Positions 51,976 to 60,915 of a DNA stretch of 64,000 bases are shown here, one piece after another. Made by a program: the position numbers and the translations under genes. The stretch is from Palsa-870 sp039935415 (lineage in GTDB: Bacteria; Chloroflexota; Dormibacteria; Dormibacterales; Dormibacteraceae). Numbering within the stretch: the stretch's first letter is position 1; every line of letters starts with the position of its first letter. The notes below the pieces were generated by a model. It was given only the letters and a program-made list of their open reading frames with translations, did not search any database and had not been told where the DNA came from. The DNA lies in NCBI GenBank assembly GCA_039935415.1, contig JBDTKH010000014.1:62001-126000 (forward strand), written 5' to 3'.

Positions 51976-52412
51976 GCTCCGCGTCAGCGGGGCCCGGCCT
52001 CGTCGCCTATCCGGGCAAGGAGCCCAGCGCGTTCGCGACGATGCTCGGCGGCCTCATCGAGGCCAACGTGCGGGCCAATCCCCAGAAGATGAAGGACTTC
52101 GATTCGCTGGTGGCCCGGGTCGGCATCTGGGTCACCGACATCGACGAGGGCGTGACGCTCGTGTTCGACGCCGGCCGGCTCACGGTCTACAACGGCCTCG
52201 AGCCTCGACGCACGATCACCATTCGCGCCGGAGCCGAAACGGTGATGAGCCTCAGTAACCTCCGCATCGGCCCGCTCGGTTTGCCGGTCTACGTCGACGG
52301 CGTCGGGCGCGGGGTCGCGTTGAAGTTGGTCACCGGGAAGTTGAAGATCGAAGGCCTGCTGCCCAACATCGCGACCCTGAACAGAGTTACCCGCATCTTC
52401 TCCGTCCAGTGA
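51957..52412 (+). CDS. SCP2-like lipid-binding protein
   Basis: A 151-residue protein with a weaker SCP2-type pattern (VTLVFDAGRLTVYNG; TITIRAGAETVMSLSNL; RGVALKLVTGKLKIEGLLPN). It overlaps the first SCP2 gene by 19 bases and the dehydrogenase gene by 4, so all three are co-translated. The pair may form a two-part lipid carrier. The family call is by pattern only. Confidence 0.65.
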   Translation: MARREVSSASAGPGLVAYPGKEPSAFATMLGGLIEANVRANPQKMKDFDSLVARVGIWVTDIDEGVTLVFDAGRLTVYNGLEPRRTITIRAGAETVMSLSNLRIGPLGLPVYVDGVGRGVALKLVTGKLKIEGLLPNIATLNRVTRIFSVQ

Positions 52413-53257
52413 CAAGGCTGGCCGTCGCCGGGGCCGGAAGCATGGGCGCCCAGATTGCCCAGCAGGCGGTGCTGAATGGCGTCGAGGTGTGGCTGCAGGA
52501 CAAAGACGCAGAGCAGCTCCGCAAGGCTGTCGAGTCGAACCGCGGTCACCTCACGCGCCGCGTCGAGAAGGGAAAGCTGAGCGCAGCCGAAGCTGAGGGC
52601 GCGCTCTCGCGGGTGCAGACGACGACCGACCTGGCGGAAGCCGCCGCGGACGCCGACTTCGTGATCGAGGCGGTCTTCGAGGACCTGCAGCTGAAGCGCG
52701 ACGTGTTCGCGGCCCTGGACAAGGTCGCGCCGCCGGGGACGGTCCTGGCCAGCAACTCTTCCACGATGGGGATCAGCAAGATCGCGGACGTCACCTCGCG
52801 CTCCGCAAGCTGCATCAACATGCATTTCTTCTATCCCGTGCTGGTGATGGACCTGGTGGAGGTTGTCCGAGGCCCGCAGACCTCGGAGGCAACGGTGGAG
52901 CGCGCGATGTCGATGGCGCGCGAGATGGGCCGCACGCCTGTGCTGATCAACAAGGAGATCGACGGCTTCATCGTCAACCGCATCCTCCACGCCGCCACGC
53001 AGGAGGCTTACCGGCTGATGGATGCGGGTGTCGCCAGCTTCGAGGACATCGACACAGCCGTGGAGAAGGGTTTGAACTGGCCGATGGGCCCGTTCCGGCT
53101 CGGCGATTTCAGCGGGCTCGACATCACCTACAACGCGCGCCTTCACATGTACCGGACGACCGGAGACGAGCGGTTGAAGCCGTCGCCTCAGCTCGAGGCG
53201 AAGGTCAAGGCGGGCAAGCTTGGACGCAAGAGTGGAGAGGGCTGGTACCGGTATTGA
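52409..53257 (+). CDS. hbd: 3-hydroxyacyl-CoA (3-hydroxybutyryl-CoA) dehydrogenase
   Basis: A 282-residue NAD(P)-dependent dehydrogenase that interconverts 3-hydroxyacyl-CoA and acetoacetyl-CoA-type products. The Rossmann motif is AGAGSMGAQIAQQA. The catalytic region is NMHFFYPVLVMDLVEVV, where the His is kept and HFFNP is HFFYP. VNRILHAATQEAYRL and GMDL-like NWPMGPFRLGDF-SGLD follow. The GTG start overlaps the upstream stop (GTGA). Confidence 0.93.
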   Translation: MTRLAVAGAGSMGAQIAQQAVLNGVEVWLQDKDAEQLRKAVESNRGHLTRRVEKGKLSAAEAEGALSRVQTTTDLAEAAADADFVIEAVFEDLQLKRDVFAALDKVAPPGTVLASNSSTMGISKIADVTSRSASCINMHFFYPVLVMDLVEVVRGPQTSEATVERAMSMAREMGRTPVLINKEIDGFIVNRILHAATQEAYRLMDAGVASFEDIDTAVEKGLNWPMGPFRLGDFSGLDITYNARLHMYRTTGDERLKPSPQLEAKVKAGKLGRKSGEGWYRY

Positions 53258-53658
53258 ACCCGCCGACCCGGATCCACCACGTCGGCGTCGCGGTCGCCGA
53301 CATCGATGAGTCGATCCGCCTCTACACCGCCGCGCTCGGGGCCCAGCTCGTCCACCGGGCGACCAACGAGAAGGAAGGGCTGGAGGCGGCGTTCCTGCGC
53401 GTCGGGGACGGAGAGATCGAGCTGATGTCCGCGTTGCGCGAGGATTCACCCGTCGGCAAGTTCATGGCCAAACGAGGACCTGGCCTCCACCACGTCGCTT
53501 ATGGGGTCACGGACATCGACTCCGCGATCGCCGGTGCGCGCGACGCCGGTTGCGAGCTGATCGACAGCGAGCCCCGCGTGGGCATGCACGGGACGCGCAT
53601 CGCCTTCGTGCACCCGAAAGGCCTCGGCGGCGTTCTCACCGAGTTCGTCGAGCTATGA
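53254..53658 (+). CDS. mce: Methylmalonyl-CoA epimerase
   Basis: Interconverts (S)- and (R)-methylmalonyl-CoA. The 134-residue VOC-fold protein has IHHVGVAVADIDESIRLY, GLHHVAYGVTDID and VLTEFVEL, which supply the metal ligands. The TTG start overlaps the hbd stop, and the stop overlaps the mutase start as ATGA. This places the epimerase directly before its pathway partner. Confidence 0.94.
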   Translation: MNPPTRIHHVGVAVADIDESIRLYTAALGAQLVHRATNEKEGLEAAFLRVGDGEIELMSALREDSPVGKFMAKRGPGLHHVAYGVTDIDSAIAGARDAGCELIDSEPRVGMHGTRIAFVHPKGLGGVLTEFVEL

Positions 53659-55226
53659 GCGACACCACCAATAACGACAGTGGCCTGCCCCTCGAGCCGG
53701 TCTACTCGGTGGAGGACCGGCGCGCTGAGGAACCGCTGCCGGGCCAGTTCCCGTTCACACGCGGCATCCACAAGGACATGTACCGCGGGCGCCTGTGGAC
53801 GATGCGGCAGTACGCCGGGTTTGGCAGCGCCGCGGAATCGAACAAGCGGTACAAGTTCCTCCTGAAGCAAGGGCAGACCGGGCTCTCCGTCGCTTTCGAC
53901 CTGCCGACGCAGATCGGCTACGACTCGGATGACCCAATGGCTAACGGCGAGGTTGGCAAGGTCGGGGTGGCCATCGACTCGCTCGAGGACATGGAGATCC
54001 TGTTCAAGGACATCCCGCTGGAAAAGGTCTCGACCTCGATGACGATCAACGCAACCGCCGCGATGCTGCTGCTCCTTTACGAGCTCGTGGCCGAAAAGCA
54101 GGGCTGCCGGCCCGAGCGCATCACGGGAACCGTGCAGAACGACATCCTGAAGGAGTACGCGGCGCGGGGCACCTACATCTTTCCGCCGAAGCCATCGATG
54201 CGCCTGGTCACCGACCTGTTCGCGTACTGCAACCGCCACCTGCCGAACTGGAACACCATCTCGATCTCGGGCTATCACATCCGCGAGGCGGGATCGACTG
54301 CCGCTGAGGAGGTCGCCTTCACGCTCGCCCATGCCATCGCCTACGTGGAGGCCGCGCGTGTCGCGGGACTCACCGTGGACGATTTCGCGCCGCACCTATC
54401 GTTCTTCTTCGCCTCGCACATGGACTTCTTCGAGGAGGTGGCGAAGTTTCGCGCCGCGCGGCGGATGTGGGCTCGCATCATGCGCGGGAGGTTCGGCGCT
54501 GCCGACGACCGGTCGCTCGCGCTTCGGTTCCACACCCAGACGGGCGGCGTCACGCTGACCGCCCAGCAGCCTCTCAACAACGTCGTGCGCACGGCGCTTG
54601 AGGCGATGAGCGCGGTGCTCGGCGGCACGCAGTCGCTCCACACGAACGGTTACGACGAAGCACTCGGACTCCCGTCTCAGAACGCGGCAGAGCTCGCCCT
54701 GCGGACGCAGCAGGTGATCGGTTACGAGACCTCAGTGCCGCTCGTCGCCGACCCGCTCGGAGGCTCCTACTACGTCGAGAACCTCACCGACCGCGTCGAG
54801 GAGGAGGCGCAGGCGATCATGGCCGAGGTCGACGAGCTCGGAGGGGCGGTCGCCTGCATCGAGTCCGGGTGGACGCAGCGGCGCATCGCCGACAGCGCCT
54901 ACCGCCTGCAGCTGCGGGTCGAATCTGGCGAGCGCGTGGTCGTGGGCGTCAACCGCTACGTGGAAACCGACGCCAAGCCCGTCGAGATAACGAAAGTCAG
55001 CCCGCGCCACCAGGTTGCCCAGGCACGCGCGCTCAAGCGCCTGCGGGCGCGGCGTTCGCAGGCGGCCGTCGAGCGGCACCTTGCGGAGCTGGAGCGCGTC
55101 GCGCGCGGCACCGAGAACCTGATGGTCCCGCTCAAGGCGGCGCTGGCCGACTACGTGACGGTCGGCGAATGCTGCGCGGTGCTGCGAGGAGTCTTCGGCG
55201 AATACCGACCCGGGGAGGCAGCGTGA
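53655..55226 (+). CDS. Methylmalonyl-CoA mutase, catalytic chain
   Basis: A 523-residue catalytic (TIM-barrel) chain without the B12-binding domain, so it belongs to the two-chain type. Motifs are FTRGIHKDMYRGRLWTMRQYAGFGSA, GLSVAFDLPTQIGYDSD, TINATAAMLLLLY, GTVQNDILKEY, and NWNTISISGYHIREAGS. It converts (R)-methylmalonyl-CoA to succinyl-CoA together with a B12 subunit not in this window. Confidence 0.95.
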   Translation: MSDTTNNDSGLPLEPVYSVEDRRAEEPLPGQFPFTRGIHKDMYRGRLWTMRQYAGFGSAAESNKRYKFLLKQGQTGLSVAFDLPTQIGYDSDDPMANGEVGKVGVAIDSLEDMEILFKDIPLEKVSTSMTINATAAMLLLLYELVAEKQGCRPERITGTVQNDILKEYAARGTYIFPPKPSMRLVTDLFAYCNRHLPNWNTISISGYHIREAGSTAAEEVAFTLAHAIAYVEAARVAGLTVDDFAPHLSFFFASHMDFFEEVAKFRAARRMWARIMRGRFGAADDRSLALRFHTQTGGVTLTAQQPLNNVVRTALEAMSAVLGGTQSLHTNGYDEALGLPSQNAAELALRTQQVIGYETSVPLVADPLGGSYYVENLTDRVEEEAQAIMAEVDELGGAVACIESGWTQRRIADSAYRLQLRVESGERVVVGVNRYVETDAKPVEITKVSPRHQVAQARALKRLRARRSQAAVERHLAELERVARGTENLMVPLKAALADYVTVGECCAVLRGVFGEYRPGEAA

Positions 55227-55645
55227 TGGCGGAGCATCCGACGGTGATCCCGATGATGGCGTACGAGAACGGCCCGGCCGCGATGGACTGGCTCGCGCGC
55301 GCCTTCGGCTTTCGCGAGCGAACGCGCATGTTGACGAAGGAAGGGCGGCTCAGCCATGGCGAGATGGAGGCGGGGGACGGGCTGATCATGATGGCGACGC
55401 CGTCGCCTCACTACCGCGGCCCCAAGCGGCACCGTGAGGAGTGCGACGACGCGCGCAAGTGGTCGGAGGTTCCGTACATCGTCGACGGCGTGCTCGTCTA
55501 CGTCGAAGACGTCAAGGCTCACTTCGAGCGGGCCACCGCCGCGGGCGCGACGATCCTTTCGCCCGTGGAGGAAGGGCCCGGTGGCCAGCGCTACCGCGTT
55601 GAGGACGTCGAGGGCCACCGCTGGATGTTCGTCGAGCGCCGGTGA
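55226..55645 (+). CDS. Glyoxalase-like VOC protein (PhnB type)
   Basis: A 139-residue VOC-fold protein of PhnB-like type (MMAYENGPAAMDWLARAFGFRERTRM; VEDVKAHFERATAAGA; YRVEDVEGHRWMFVER). Its ATG overlaps the mutase stop by 1 base (TGATG) and its stop overlaps the next start as GTGA, so it is tightly embedded in the propionyl-CoA operon. Its function there is unknown. Confidence 0.85.
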   Translation: MAEHPTVIPMMAYENGPAAMDWLARAFGFRERTRMLTKEGRLSHGEMEAGDGLIMMATPSPHYRGPKRHREECDDARKWSEVPYIVDGVLVYVEDVKAHFERATAAGATILSPVEEGPGGQRYRVEDVEGHRWMFVERR

Positions 55646-57207
55646 GCAGCACCCCGCGCCATCGGAAGGTCGACCCACTCAACGAGCTGCGCCAGCGCAA
55701 GTACGAGGCTGGGCACGGTGACGCCGAGGCGTTCGAGCACCAGCATTCCCGGGGCAAGCTGACCGCGCGCGAGCGCATAGCGAGACTCGTCGACCGCAAC
55801 TCATTCGAGGAGATCGACATCTTCGCGAAGCACCGGGCGACCGGCTTCGGGCTGGAGAGCAAGCGCGTGCCCGGCGATGGCGTGGTGACAGGCCTGGGCA
55901 GGATCGATGGGCGCGACGTGGTCCTGTTCAGCCATGACGCAACCGTGTTCGGCGGCTCGCTCGGCGAGGTTTTCGCCGAGAAGGTGGCCAAGCTGATGGA
56001 TCTCGCGTTGCGCAACCGGATCCCGATCATCGGGATCAACGACTCGGGGGGCGCCCGAATCCAGGAAGGGGTTGTCTCGCTGGCCGGCTATGCCGAGATC
56101 TTCTGGCGCAATGTTGAGGCAAGCGGCGTGATCCCACAGCTGAGCCTGATCCTGGGGCCCTGTACAGGCGGAGCGGTCTACTCGCCCGCGATCACCGACT
56201 TCACGTTCATGGTCCACGACGTCGGCTACATGTTCATCACCGGGCCCGAGGTGGTGCGCGTAACCACTGGCGAGAACGTGACCTTCGACTCGCTCGGCGG
56301 CGCCGAGGTGCACAACGTCAAGTCCGGCGTGGCGCACTTTCTCGCAGAGTCCGAAGACCTGTGCTTCGACCAGGTGCGCCGGCTCTTCAAGTACATCCCC
56401 CAGAGCTACGACCAGCGGCCACCTGTCGTCACGCCTACAGACGACCCCGCCCGCGCAGCGCCCGGTCTGGCGACCATCATCCCCGACAACCCCAAGGAGC
56501 CCTACGACATCAAGGACGTGATCGGCATGGTGGTCGACCACGGCGACTTCTTCGAGGTGCAGCCGTACTTCGCCATGAACATAGTGGTCGGGTTCGCGCA
56601 CCTCGACGGACACCCGGTCGGGATCGTGGCCAACCAGCCGAAGGTCATGGCGGGAGCGCTGGACATCAACGCGTCGGTCAAGGCGGCGCGGTTCGTGCGG
56701 TTCTGTGATGCGTTCAACATCCCGCTGGTCACCTTCGTCGACGTCCCAGGCTTCCTACCCGGCACCGCGCAGGAGTATGGGGGCATCATCCGCCACGGGG
56801 CGAAGCTCCTCTACGCGTTCAGCGAGGCGACGGTGCCCAAGCTGACGGTGATCACGCGCAAGGCCTACGGGGGGGCGTACTGCGTGATGTGCTCGAAGCA
56901 CATCCGAGCTGATTTCAACGTGGCGTGGCCAACGGCCGAGATCGCGGTCATGGGACCGGAGGGCGCGGTGAACGTCATCTTCCACCGCGAGCTGGAGGCG
57001 GCCGAGGACCCTGCAGCGAGGCGCCGCGAGCTGGCCAGCGAGTACACCGAGCGCTTCGCGAATCCCTACATCGCGGCCGAGCGCGGGTACATCGACGACG
57101 TGATCGAGCCGGGCCGCACGCGCCTCGAGCTGATCCGCGCGCTGCGCATTGCGCTGCGCAAGGAGCGGCGCCGCAGCCCGAGGTGGCACGGGAATATCCC
57201 TCTGTAG
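55642..57207 (+). CDS. pccB: Propionyl-CoA carboxylase beta (carboxyltransferase) chain
   Basis: A 521-residue carboxyltransferase that moves CO2 from biotin to propionyl-CoA, giving methylmalonyl-CoA. Motifs are GKLTARERIARLVD, GINDSGGARIQEGV, GPCTGGAVYSPA and FVDVPGFLPGTAQEYGGIIRHG. The biotin carboxylase/carrier chain (pccA) is not in the window. The GTG start overlaps the VOC gene stop. Acetyl-CoA specificity cannot be excluded, but the neighbours favour propionyl-CoA. Confidence 0.94.
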   Translation: MSSTPRHRKVDPLNELRQRKYEAGHGDAEAFEHQHSRGKLTARERIARLVDRNSFEEIDIFAKHRATGFGLESKRVPGDGVVTGLGRIDGRDVVLFSHDATVFGGSLGEVFAEKVAKLMDLALRNRIPIIGINDSGGARIQEGVVSLAGYAEIFWRNVEASGVIPQLSLILGPCTGGAVYSPAITDFTFMVHDVGYMFITGPEVVRVTTGENVTFDSLGGAEVHNVKSGVAHFLAESEDLCFDQVRRLFKYIPQSYDQRPPVVTPTDDPARAAPGLATIIPDNPKEPYDIKDVIGMVVDHGDFFEVQPYFAMNIVVGFAHLDGHPVGIVANQPKVMAGALDINASVKAARFVRFCDAFNIPLVTFVDVPGFLPGTAQEYGGIIRHGAKLLYAFSEATVPKLTVITRKAYGGAYCVMCSKHIRADFNVAWPTAEIAVMGPEGAVNVIFHRELEAAEDPAARRRELASEYTERFANPYIAAERGYIDDVIEPGRTRLELIRALRIALRKERRRSPRWHGNIPL

Positions 57208-57239
57208 GCGCCGAATACACTTAGGCCGTGCCGCGCCAG

Positions 57240-57297
57240 GGTGGGGCTTTGAAGGAGCATCTGTGACGGCCGAAGTGAATTCGGCCTCAAGCTCCAC
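57240..57297. repeat. Short palindromic relative of the intergenic repeat, copy F
   Basis: Its ends form an inverted repeat: GTGGGGCTTTGA on the left and TCAAGCTCCAC on the right. The minus strand carries a hairpin-1 analogue, GGCCGAA, loop TTCAC, TTCGGCC, then GTCAC. Compared with copy A, stem changes are paired. Hairpin 2 is absent. It sits in the 105-base gap before sucC. Confidence 0.55.
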
Positions 57298-57312
57298 ATT
57301 GGGTTCTTAAAG

Positions 57313-58449
57313 ATGAAGCTACTCGAATATCAGGCCAAGGAGGTGTTGTCCTCGCTTGGCATACCGATTCCGTCAGGCACGGTCGCACACACTCCCGACG
57401 AGGCGGCCGCCGCCTGCGCGGAGCTCGGCCCGGTCGCAGTCAAGGCTCAGGTCCCCGTAGGCGGACGCGGCAAGGCCGGCGGCATCAAGCTCGCGAAGAC
57501 CCCCGACGAGGCGCGCGAGGCCGCCAGACAGATCATCGGGATGGACATCAAGGGCTTCAAGGTGCCGCTCGTGTACTGCGAGGCGGCGCTCGACATCGAG
57601 CGCGAGATCTACCTCGGGTTCACAGTCGATCGCGACGCGCGAGCGAACATCCTGATCCTGTCGGCGAAAGGGGGCATGGAGATCGAGCACGTCGCGGAGG
57701 AATCACCCGCGTCGATCGCCCGGCTCTATCCGAATCCATGGCGCGGGCCACTCGACTTCGAGCTGACGCAGCTCATCTTCGACGCCGGGCTGGGCGACCT
57801 GGTCAGGCCTCTCGTCGCGCTCATAAAGAAGCTGTACCGCGCGATACCTGAGCTCGACGCGGTGACAGCGGAGATCAACCCGCTGGTCGTGACGGGCGAA
57901 GGCGACATCATCGCGGGCGACGCGAAGCTGGAGATCGACGAGAACGCCGCGTCGCGCCACAAAGACCTCGAGCAGCGCTACGGCGGGGTGGTCGAGGGCG
58001 ACCCGTACGAGGTCGAGGCGAAGAAGCGCGGACTGACGTACGTATCACTCGACGGGGACATCGGCATCATCGGCAACGGTGCCGGGCTCTGTATGAGCAC
58101 GCTGGACCTCGTGCAGCGTGCCGGCGGCCGCGCCGCCAACTTCTGCGACATCGGCGGTGGTGCAAAGGCCGAGGTCGTCGAGAACGCGCTCGCGGTCATT
58201 CTGATGAACCCGAAGGTCAAGGGCATCTTGATGAACGTGTTCGGCGGCATCACCCGTGGCGATGAGGTCGCGAAGGGCCTCGTCACCGCGCGGGACAACC
58301 TGAAGATGAAATTGCCGCTGGTCGTCCGCTTGAGCGGCACGCGCGAGAAGGAAGGCCGCGAGATCCTGAAGCAGAACGGCATTGAGCCGGGCGCCAACGC
58401 GTGGGAGGCGGCGCAGAAGATCGTCGAGCTGACGAAAGTGAAGGCATGA
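57313..58449 (+). CDS. sucC: Succinyl-CoA synthetase beta chain
   Basis: An ATP-grasp subunit of 378 residues that, with SucD, converts succinyl-CoA to succinate with ATP or GTP formation. Motifs are KLLEYQAKEVLSSLGIPIPSG, KAQVPVGGRGKAGG, EINPLVVTGEGD, NFCDIGGGAKAE and FGGITRGDEVAKG. It follows the short repeat and overlaps sucD by 4 bases. Confidence 0.97.
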   Translation: MKLLEYQAKEVLSSLGIPIPSGTVAHTPDEAAAACAELGPVAVKAQVPVGGRGKAGGIKLAKTPDEAREAARQIIGMDIKGFKVPLVYCEAALDIEREIYLGFTVDRDARANILILSAKGGMEIEHVAEESPASIARLYPNPWRGPLDFELTQLIFDAGLGDLVRPLVALIKKLYRAIPELDAVTAEINPLVVTGEGDIIAGDAKLEIDENAASRHKDLEQRYGGVVEGDPYEVEAKKRGLTYVSLDGDIGIIGNGAGLCMSTLDLVQRAGGRAANFCDIGGGAKAEVVENALAVILMNPKVKGILMNVFGGITRGDEVAKGLVTARDNLKMKLPLVVRLSGTREKEGREILKQNGIEPGANAWEAAQKIVELTKVKA

Positions 58450-59306
58450 GCATTCTCTTAGATGCCGCCTCGCGAGTGATCGTCCAGGGCATCACCGGGC
58501 GCGAGGGAACCTTTCACACCGAGCAGATGCTGGCGCTCGGTACGAAAGTGGTCGGAGGGACCAGTCCCGGCAAGGGCGGCACCACTCACCTCGGCCTGCC
58601 CGTGTTCAACACAGTCACGGATGCGGTGAAGGCCACTGGCGCCAACGCCTCCGGCATCTTCGTTCCGCCGCCCTTCGCCCCGGACGCGATCATGGAGGCG
58701 GCGGCCGCAGGGATTGCCCTCATCGTGTGCATCACGGAGGGCATCCCGATCCAGGACATGATCAAAGTGAAGGATTTCCTGCGCGGCTATCCGGGGGCGG
58801 GCCTCATCGGCCCGAACTGCCCGGGCCTGATCACGCCGGGAGTTGCGAAGATCGGGATCATCCCGCAGAACATCACCAGCTCCGGCCACGTGGGGCTCGT
58901 CTCGCGGAGCGGCACGCTGACTTACGAGGTGGCGTCAGCGCTTTCCGCGTCTGGCATGGGTCAGTCGACGATCGTCGGAATCGGCGGCGACCCGGTGCTG
59001 GGCCTCACGTTCCGCGATGTCATCGAGCTGTTCGAGAAAGACCCCGCGACAACGCACCTGGTCGTGATCGGAGAGATCGGAGGCAGCGACGAGGAGCACG
59101 CGGCGGAGCTGCTGGCGCGCGGCAGCCGGCTCAAGACCGTTGCGTTCATCTCGGGTCGCACGGCGCCGGAGGGGAAACGGATGGGACACGCCGGGGCGAT
59201 CATCTCCGGCAACCGCGGCACCGCGAAGGGCAAGGAGGAGGCTTTCCGCATGGCGGGCGTCGCAGTGGCGGAAACCACCGACCAGATCGTGGGCCTGCTC
59301 AAGTGA
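58446..59306 (+). CDS. sucD: Succinyl-CoA synthetase alpha chain
   Basis: A 286-residue CoA-binding subunit. Motifs are VIVQGITGREGTFHTEQM, GTSPGKGG, GPNCPGLI and the phospho-His region RMGHAGAIISG. The ATG overlaps the sucC stop. It takes the succinyl-CoA made by the upstream methylmalonyl-CoA mutase module as well as TCA cycle flux. Confidence 0.97.
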   Translation: MSILLDAASRVIVQGITGREGTFHTEQMLALGTKVVGGTSPGKGGTTHLGLPVFNTVTDAVKATGANASGIFVPPPFAPDAIMEAAAAGIALIVCITEGIPIQDMIKVKDFLRGYPGAGLIGPNCPGLITPGVAKIGIIPQNITSSGHVGLVSRSGTLTYEVASALSASGMGQSTIVGIGGDPVLGLTFRDVIELFEKDPATTHLVVIGEIGGSDEEHAAELLARGSRLKTVAFISGRTAPEGKRMGHAGAIISGNRGTAKGKEEAFRMAGVAVAETTDQIVGLLK

Positions 59307-59734
59307 TGACGCGGCCTCTGTCGCTGACACGGGCGATGCCAAGCGACCGGATTCGCGACCTCTCGCTGCTTGGCGGGCTCCTCCTGTGGCTCGCGTACAC
59401 GCGAGTTCTCTTCGTCCTGCAGGCCATGCACCTGAGCGCGCCGCCGTGTCCGTTCTACTACCTGACCGGGCATCCCTGCCCGTTCTGCGGCGGCACCCGC
59501 TCATTCGCGTATATGTGGCAGGGCGACATAGCGAACTCGGTCAGGTTGTACCCCCTGGGGCCGGCTCTCTTCGCGGGGACGGTGGCAGGCGTTGGGGGTC
59601 TTGCGTTCGCGGTCGTGAGCGGTCGCACGTGGACGCCGCAGCTCACTCGCGGGCAATGGCGCGTGCTGTGGATCGGGGCCGGGAGTGCTGTCCTGTTCAG
59701 CTGGGCGTTGAAGGTCTTCATCCTCGGCAATTAG
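59306..59734 (+). CDS. DUF2752 membrane protein
   Basis: A 142-residue protein with three or four membrane helices and the DUF2752 signature PCPFYYLTGHPCPFCGGTRSFAYM, whose CPFCGGTR loop could bind metal or form a disulfide. The ATG overlaps the sucD stop by 1 base. Function is unknown. Confidence 0.88.
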   Translation: MTRPLSLTRAMPSDRIRDLSLLGGLLLWLAYTRVLFVLQAMHLSAPPCPFYYLTGHPCPFCGGTRSFAYMWQGDIANSVRLYPLGPALFAGTVAGVGGLAFAVVSGRTWTPQLTRGQWRVLWIGAGSAVLFSWALKVFILGN

Positions 59735-59735
59735 C

Positions 59736-59927
59736 GTTCGGCGGCTGGGCCTGGACGAGTGGTCGGTGTTTCGGCTGGTTCGCCTTGCAGCGCTGAAGGA
59801 CGCGTCCTATGCCTTCAGCTCGACGTACGACGGCGAAGTCGGGGCGAGCGAGGAGAGATGGCGGAACGGGCTCATCGACCGCGTGCGGTTCGTGGCGGAG
59901 GTCGACGGCGTGGTGGTCGGCACGGTC
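59736..59927 (+). pseudogene. GNAT acetyltransferase N-terminal fragment
   Basis: The frame reads RRLGLDEWSVFRLVRLAALKDASYAFSSTYDGE, then SEERWRN and VAEVDGVVVGTV, the typical N-terminal half of a GNAT acetyltransferase. The acetyl-CoA-binding half is missing. It runs in frame into unrelated HNH-type sequence, so the gene is truncated and chimeric. Confidence 0.65.
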
Positions 59928-60062
59928 CTTCTCTGCCACCGTCATCACTGGATGGTCCACGAGGGCCATTGGCAACTGGTCAAGTCGGATGACGGGAAGA
60001 TCCTCGCGATTCCGCCGACTGTGACTTTTGGCCCGCGCCGAGGGGACCCGACTAGCCGCTGA
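59928..60062 (+). pseudogene. HNH endonuclease C-terminal fragment
   Basis: The last 44 residues of the frame (LLCHRHHWMVHEGHWQLVKS, then DGKILAIPPTVTFG) match the end of DUF222/HNH endonucleases of the 13E12 repeat type, where the catalytic RHHxxVHEGG motif sits. The rest of the endonuclease is absent. Its fusion to a GNAT fragment marks a recombination or insertion scar. The end overlaps the convergent hydrolase gene by 11 bases. Confidence 0.6.
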
Positions 60063-60909
60063 TCAACTTCGAGACCAGTGGGTATACGTGCTCGGTGTTC
60101 TGGTCCGGGTTCGCAGGGTCGAGCAGGTCGTGAGGCAGGCGATAGGTTCGCGGGAACACGTGGGTCGTGACGTTGGCGCCGTGGCTTCGCCATGCCTGGA
60201 TGAGCTCGTAGGTGAATCGATTCTCGAGCCCCGGCTCGTTGGCGTTGGTGACGACTACCAACTCCCTTGCCTTCGGCCTGGTGGTGCGCGCCGCCTTCGT
60301 GACGCCCGACGCAACATTGAGCAGCGCGCCATAGGCATGGGTCGAGTAGCGCGGATAGCCATACGTCGGAGGCAGCTTTTCCTTGAGCCTTGGATCCCAC
60401 CAGACATAGAAGTTGGGAAGGATGTATGCAACCCGGCCAAGGGCCATGAAAACCGGACCCGGGATCAATTTCGAGCCAAGTGCCGGAGCGATGAGCACTG
60501 CACGGTCGATGTGTTCATGCGTCTGGCCCAGGTGGCCGGCCAGCGCGCCGCCGAGCGACACGCCCGCCACCGTCACGTGCTGGCCGAGCCCGTGTGCGGC
60601 GTCTGCGGACCGGTTAGCCATCGCGACCAAGTGCTCCGCGCGCAGCTCCGAGATCGAAGTGTTGAGCCGGTCGGAGTAGCCGTGCCGCGGATAGCGAGGT
60701 ATCAGGACGTTCCACCCCTGGGCGTGAAACATCCGGCCGATGTCGTCGAACTGCTGCGGGCAGCTGGTGAACCCGTGCAACAGCACGAGCGAACGCTCGG
60801 TCCTGTGCCCGTGCGTGTACAGCCGCGTGTGGCAGGCGGGGTTGACGTTTGGTCCGTCGAGATCCTTGAAGCCCGAGGCGATGTGTATCGCTTCGGAGTA
60901 CAGGCCCAC
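60052..60909 (-). CDS. Alpha/beta hydrolase (carboxylesterase-like)
   Basis: A 285-residue alpha/beta hydrolase. LVLLHGFTSCPQQF is the oxyanion region, GVSLGG is the nucleophile elbow, and the C-terminal His is in LPHDLLDP. A short lid region (FYVWWDPRLKEKLPPTYGYP) precedes the His. The GTG at 60909 has TAGCAT 6 bases upstream. The substrate is unknown; monoacylglycerol or other esters are plausible. Confidence 0.88.
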   Translation of the reverse strand: MGLYSEAIHIASGFKDLDGPNVNPACHTRLYTHGHRTERSLVLLHGFTSCPQQFDDIGRMFHAQGWNVLIPRYPRHGYSDRLNTSISELRAEHLVAMANRSADAAHGLGQHVTVAGVSLGGALAGHLGQTHEHIDRAVLIAPALGSKLIPGPVFMALGRVAYILPNFYVWWDPRLKEKLPPTYGYPRYSTHAYGALLNVASGVTKAARTTRPKARELVVVTNANEPGLENRFTYELIQAWRSHGANVTTHVFPRTYRLPHDLLDPANPDQNTEHVYPLVSKLISG

Positions 60910-60915
60910 TGCCCG

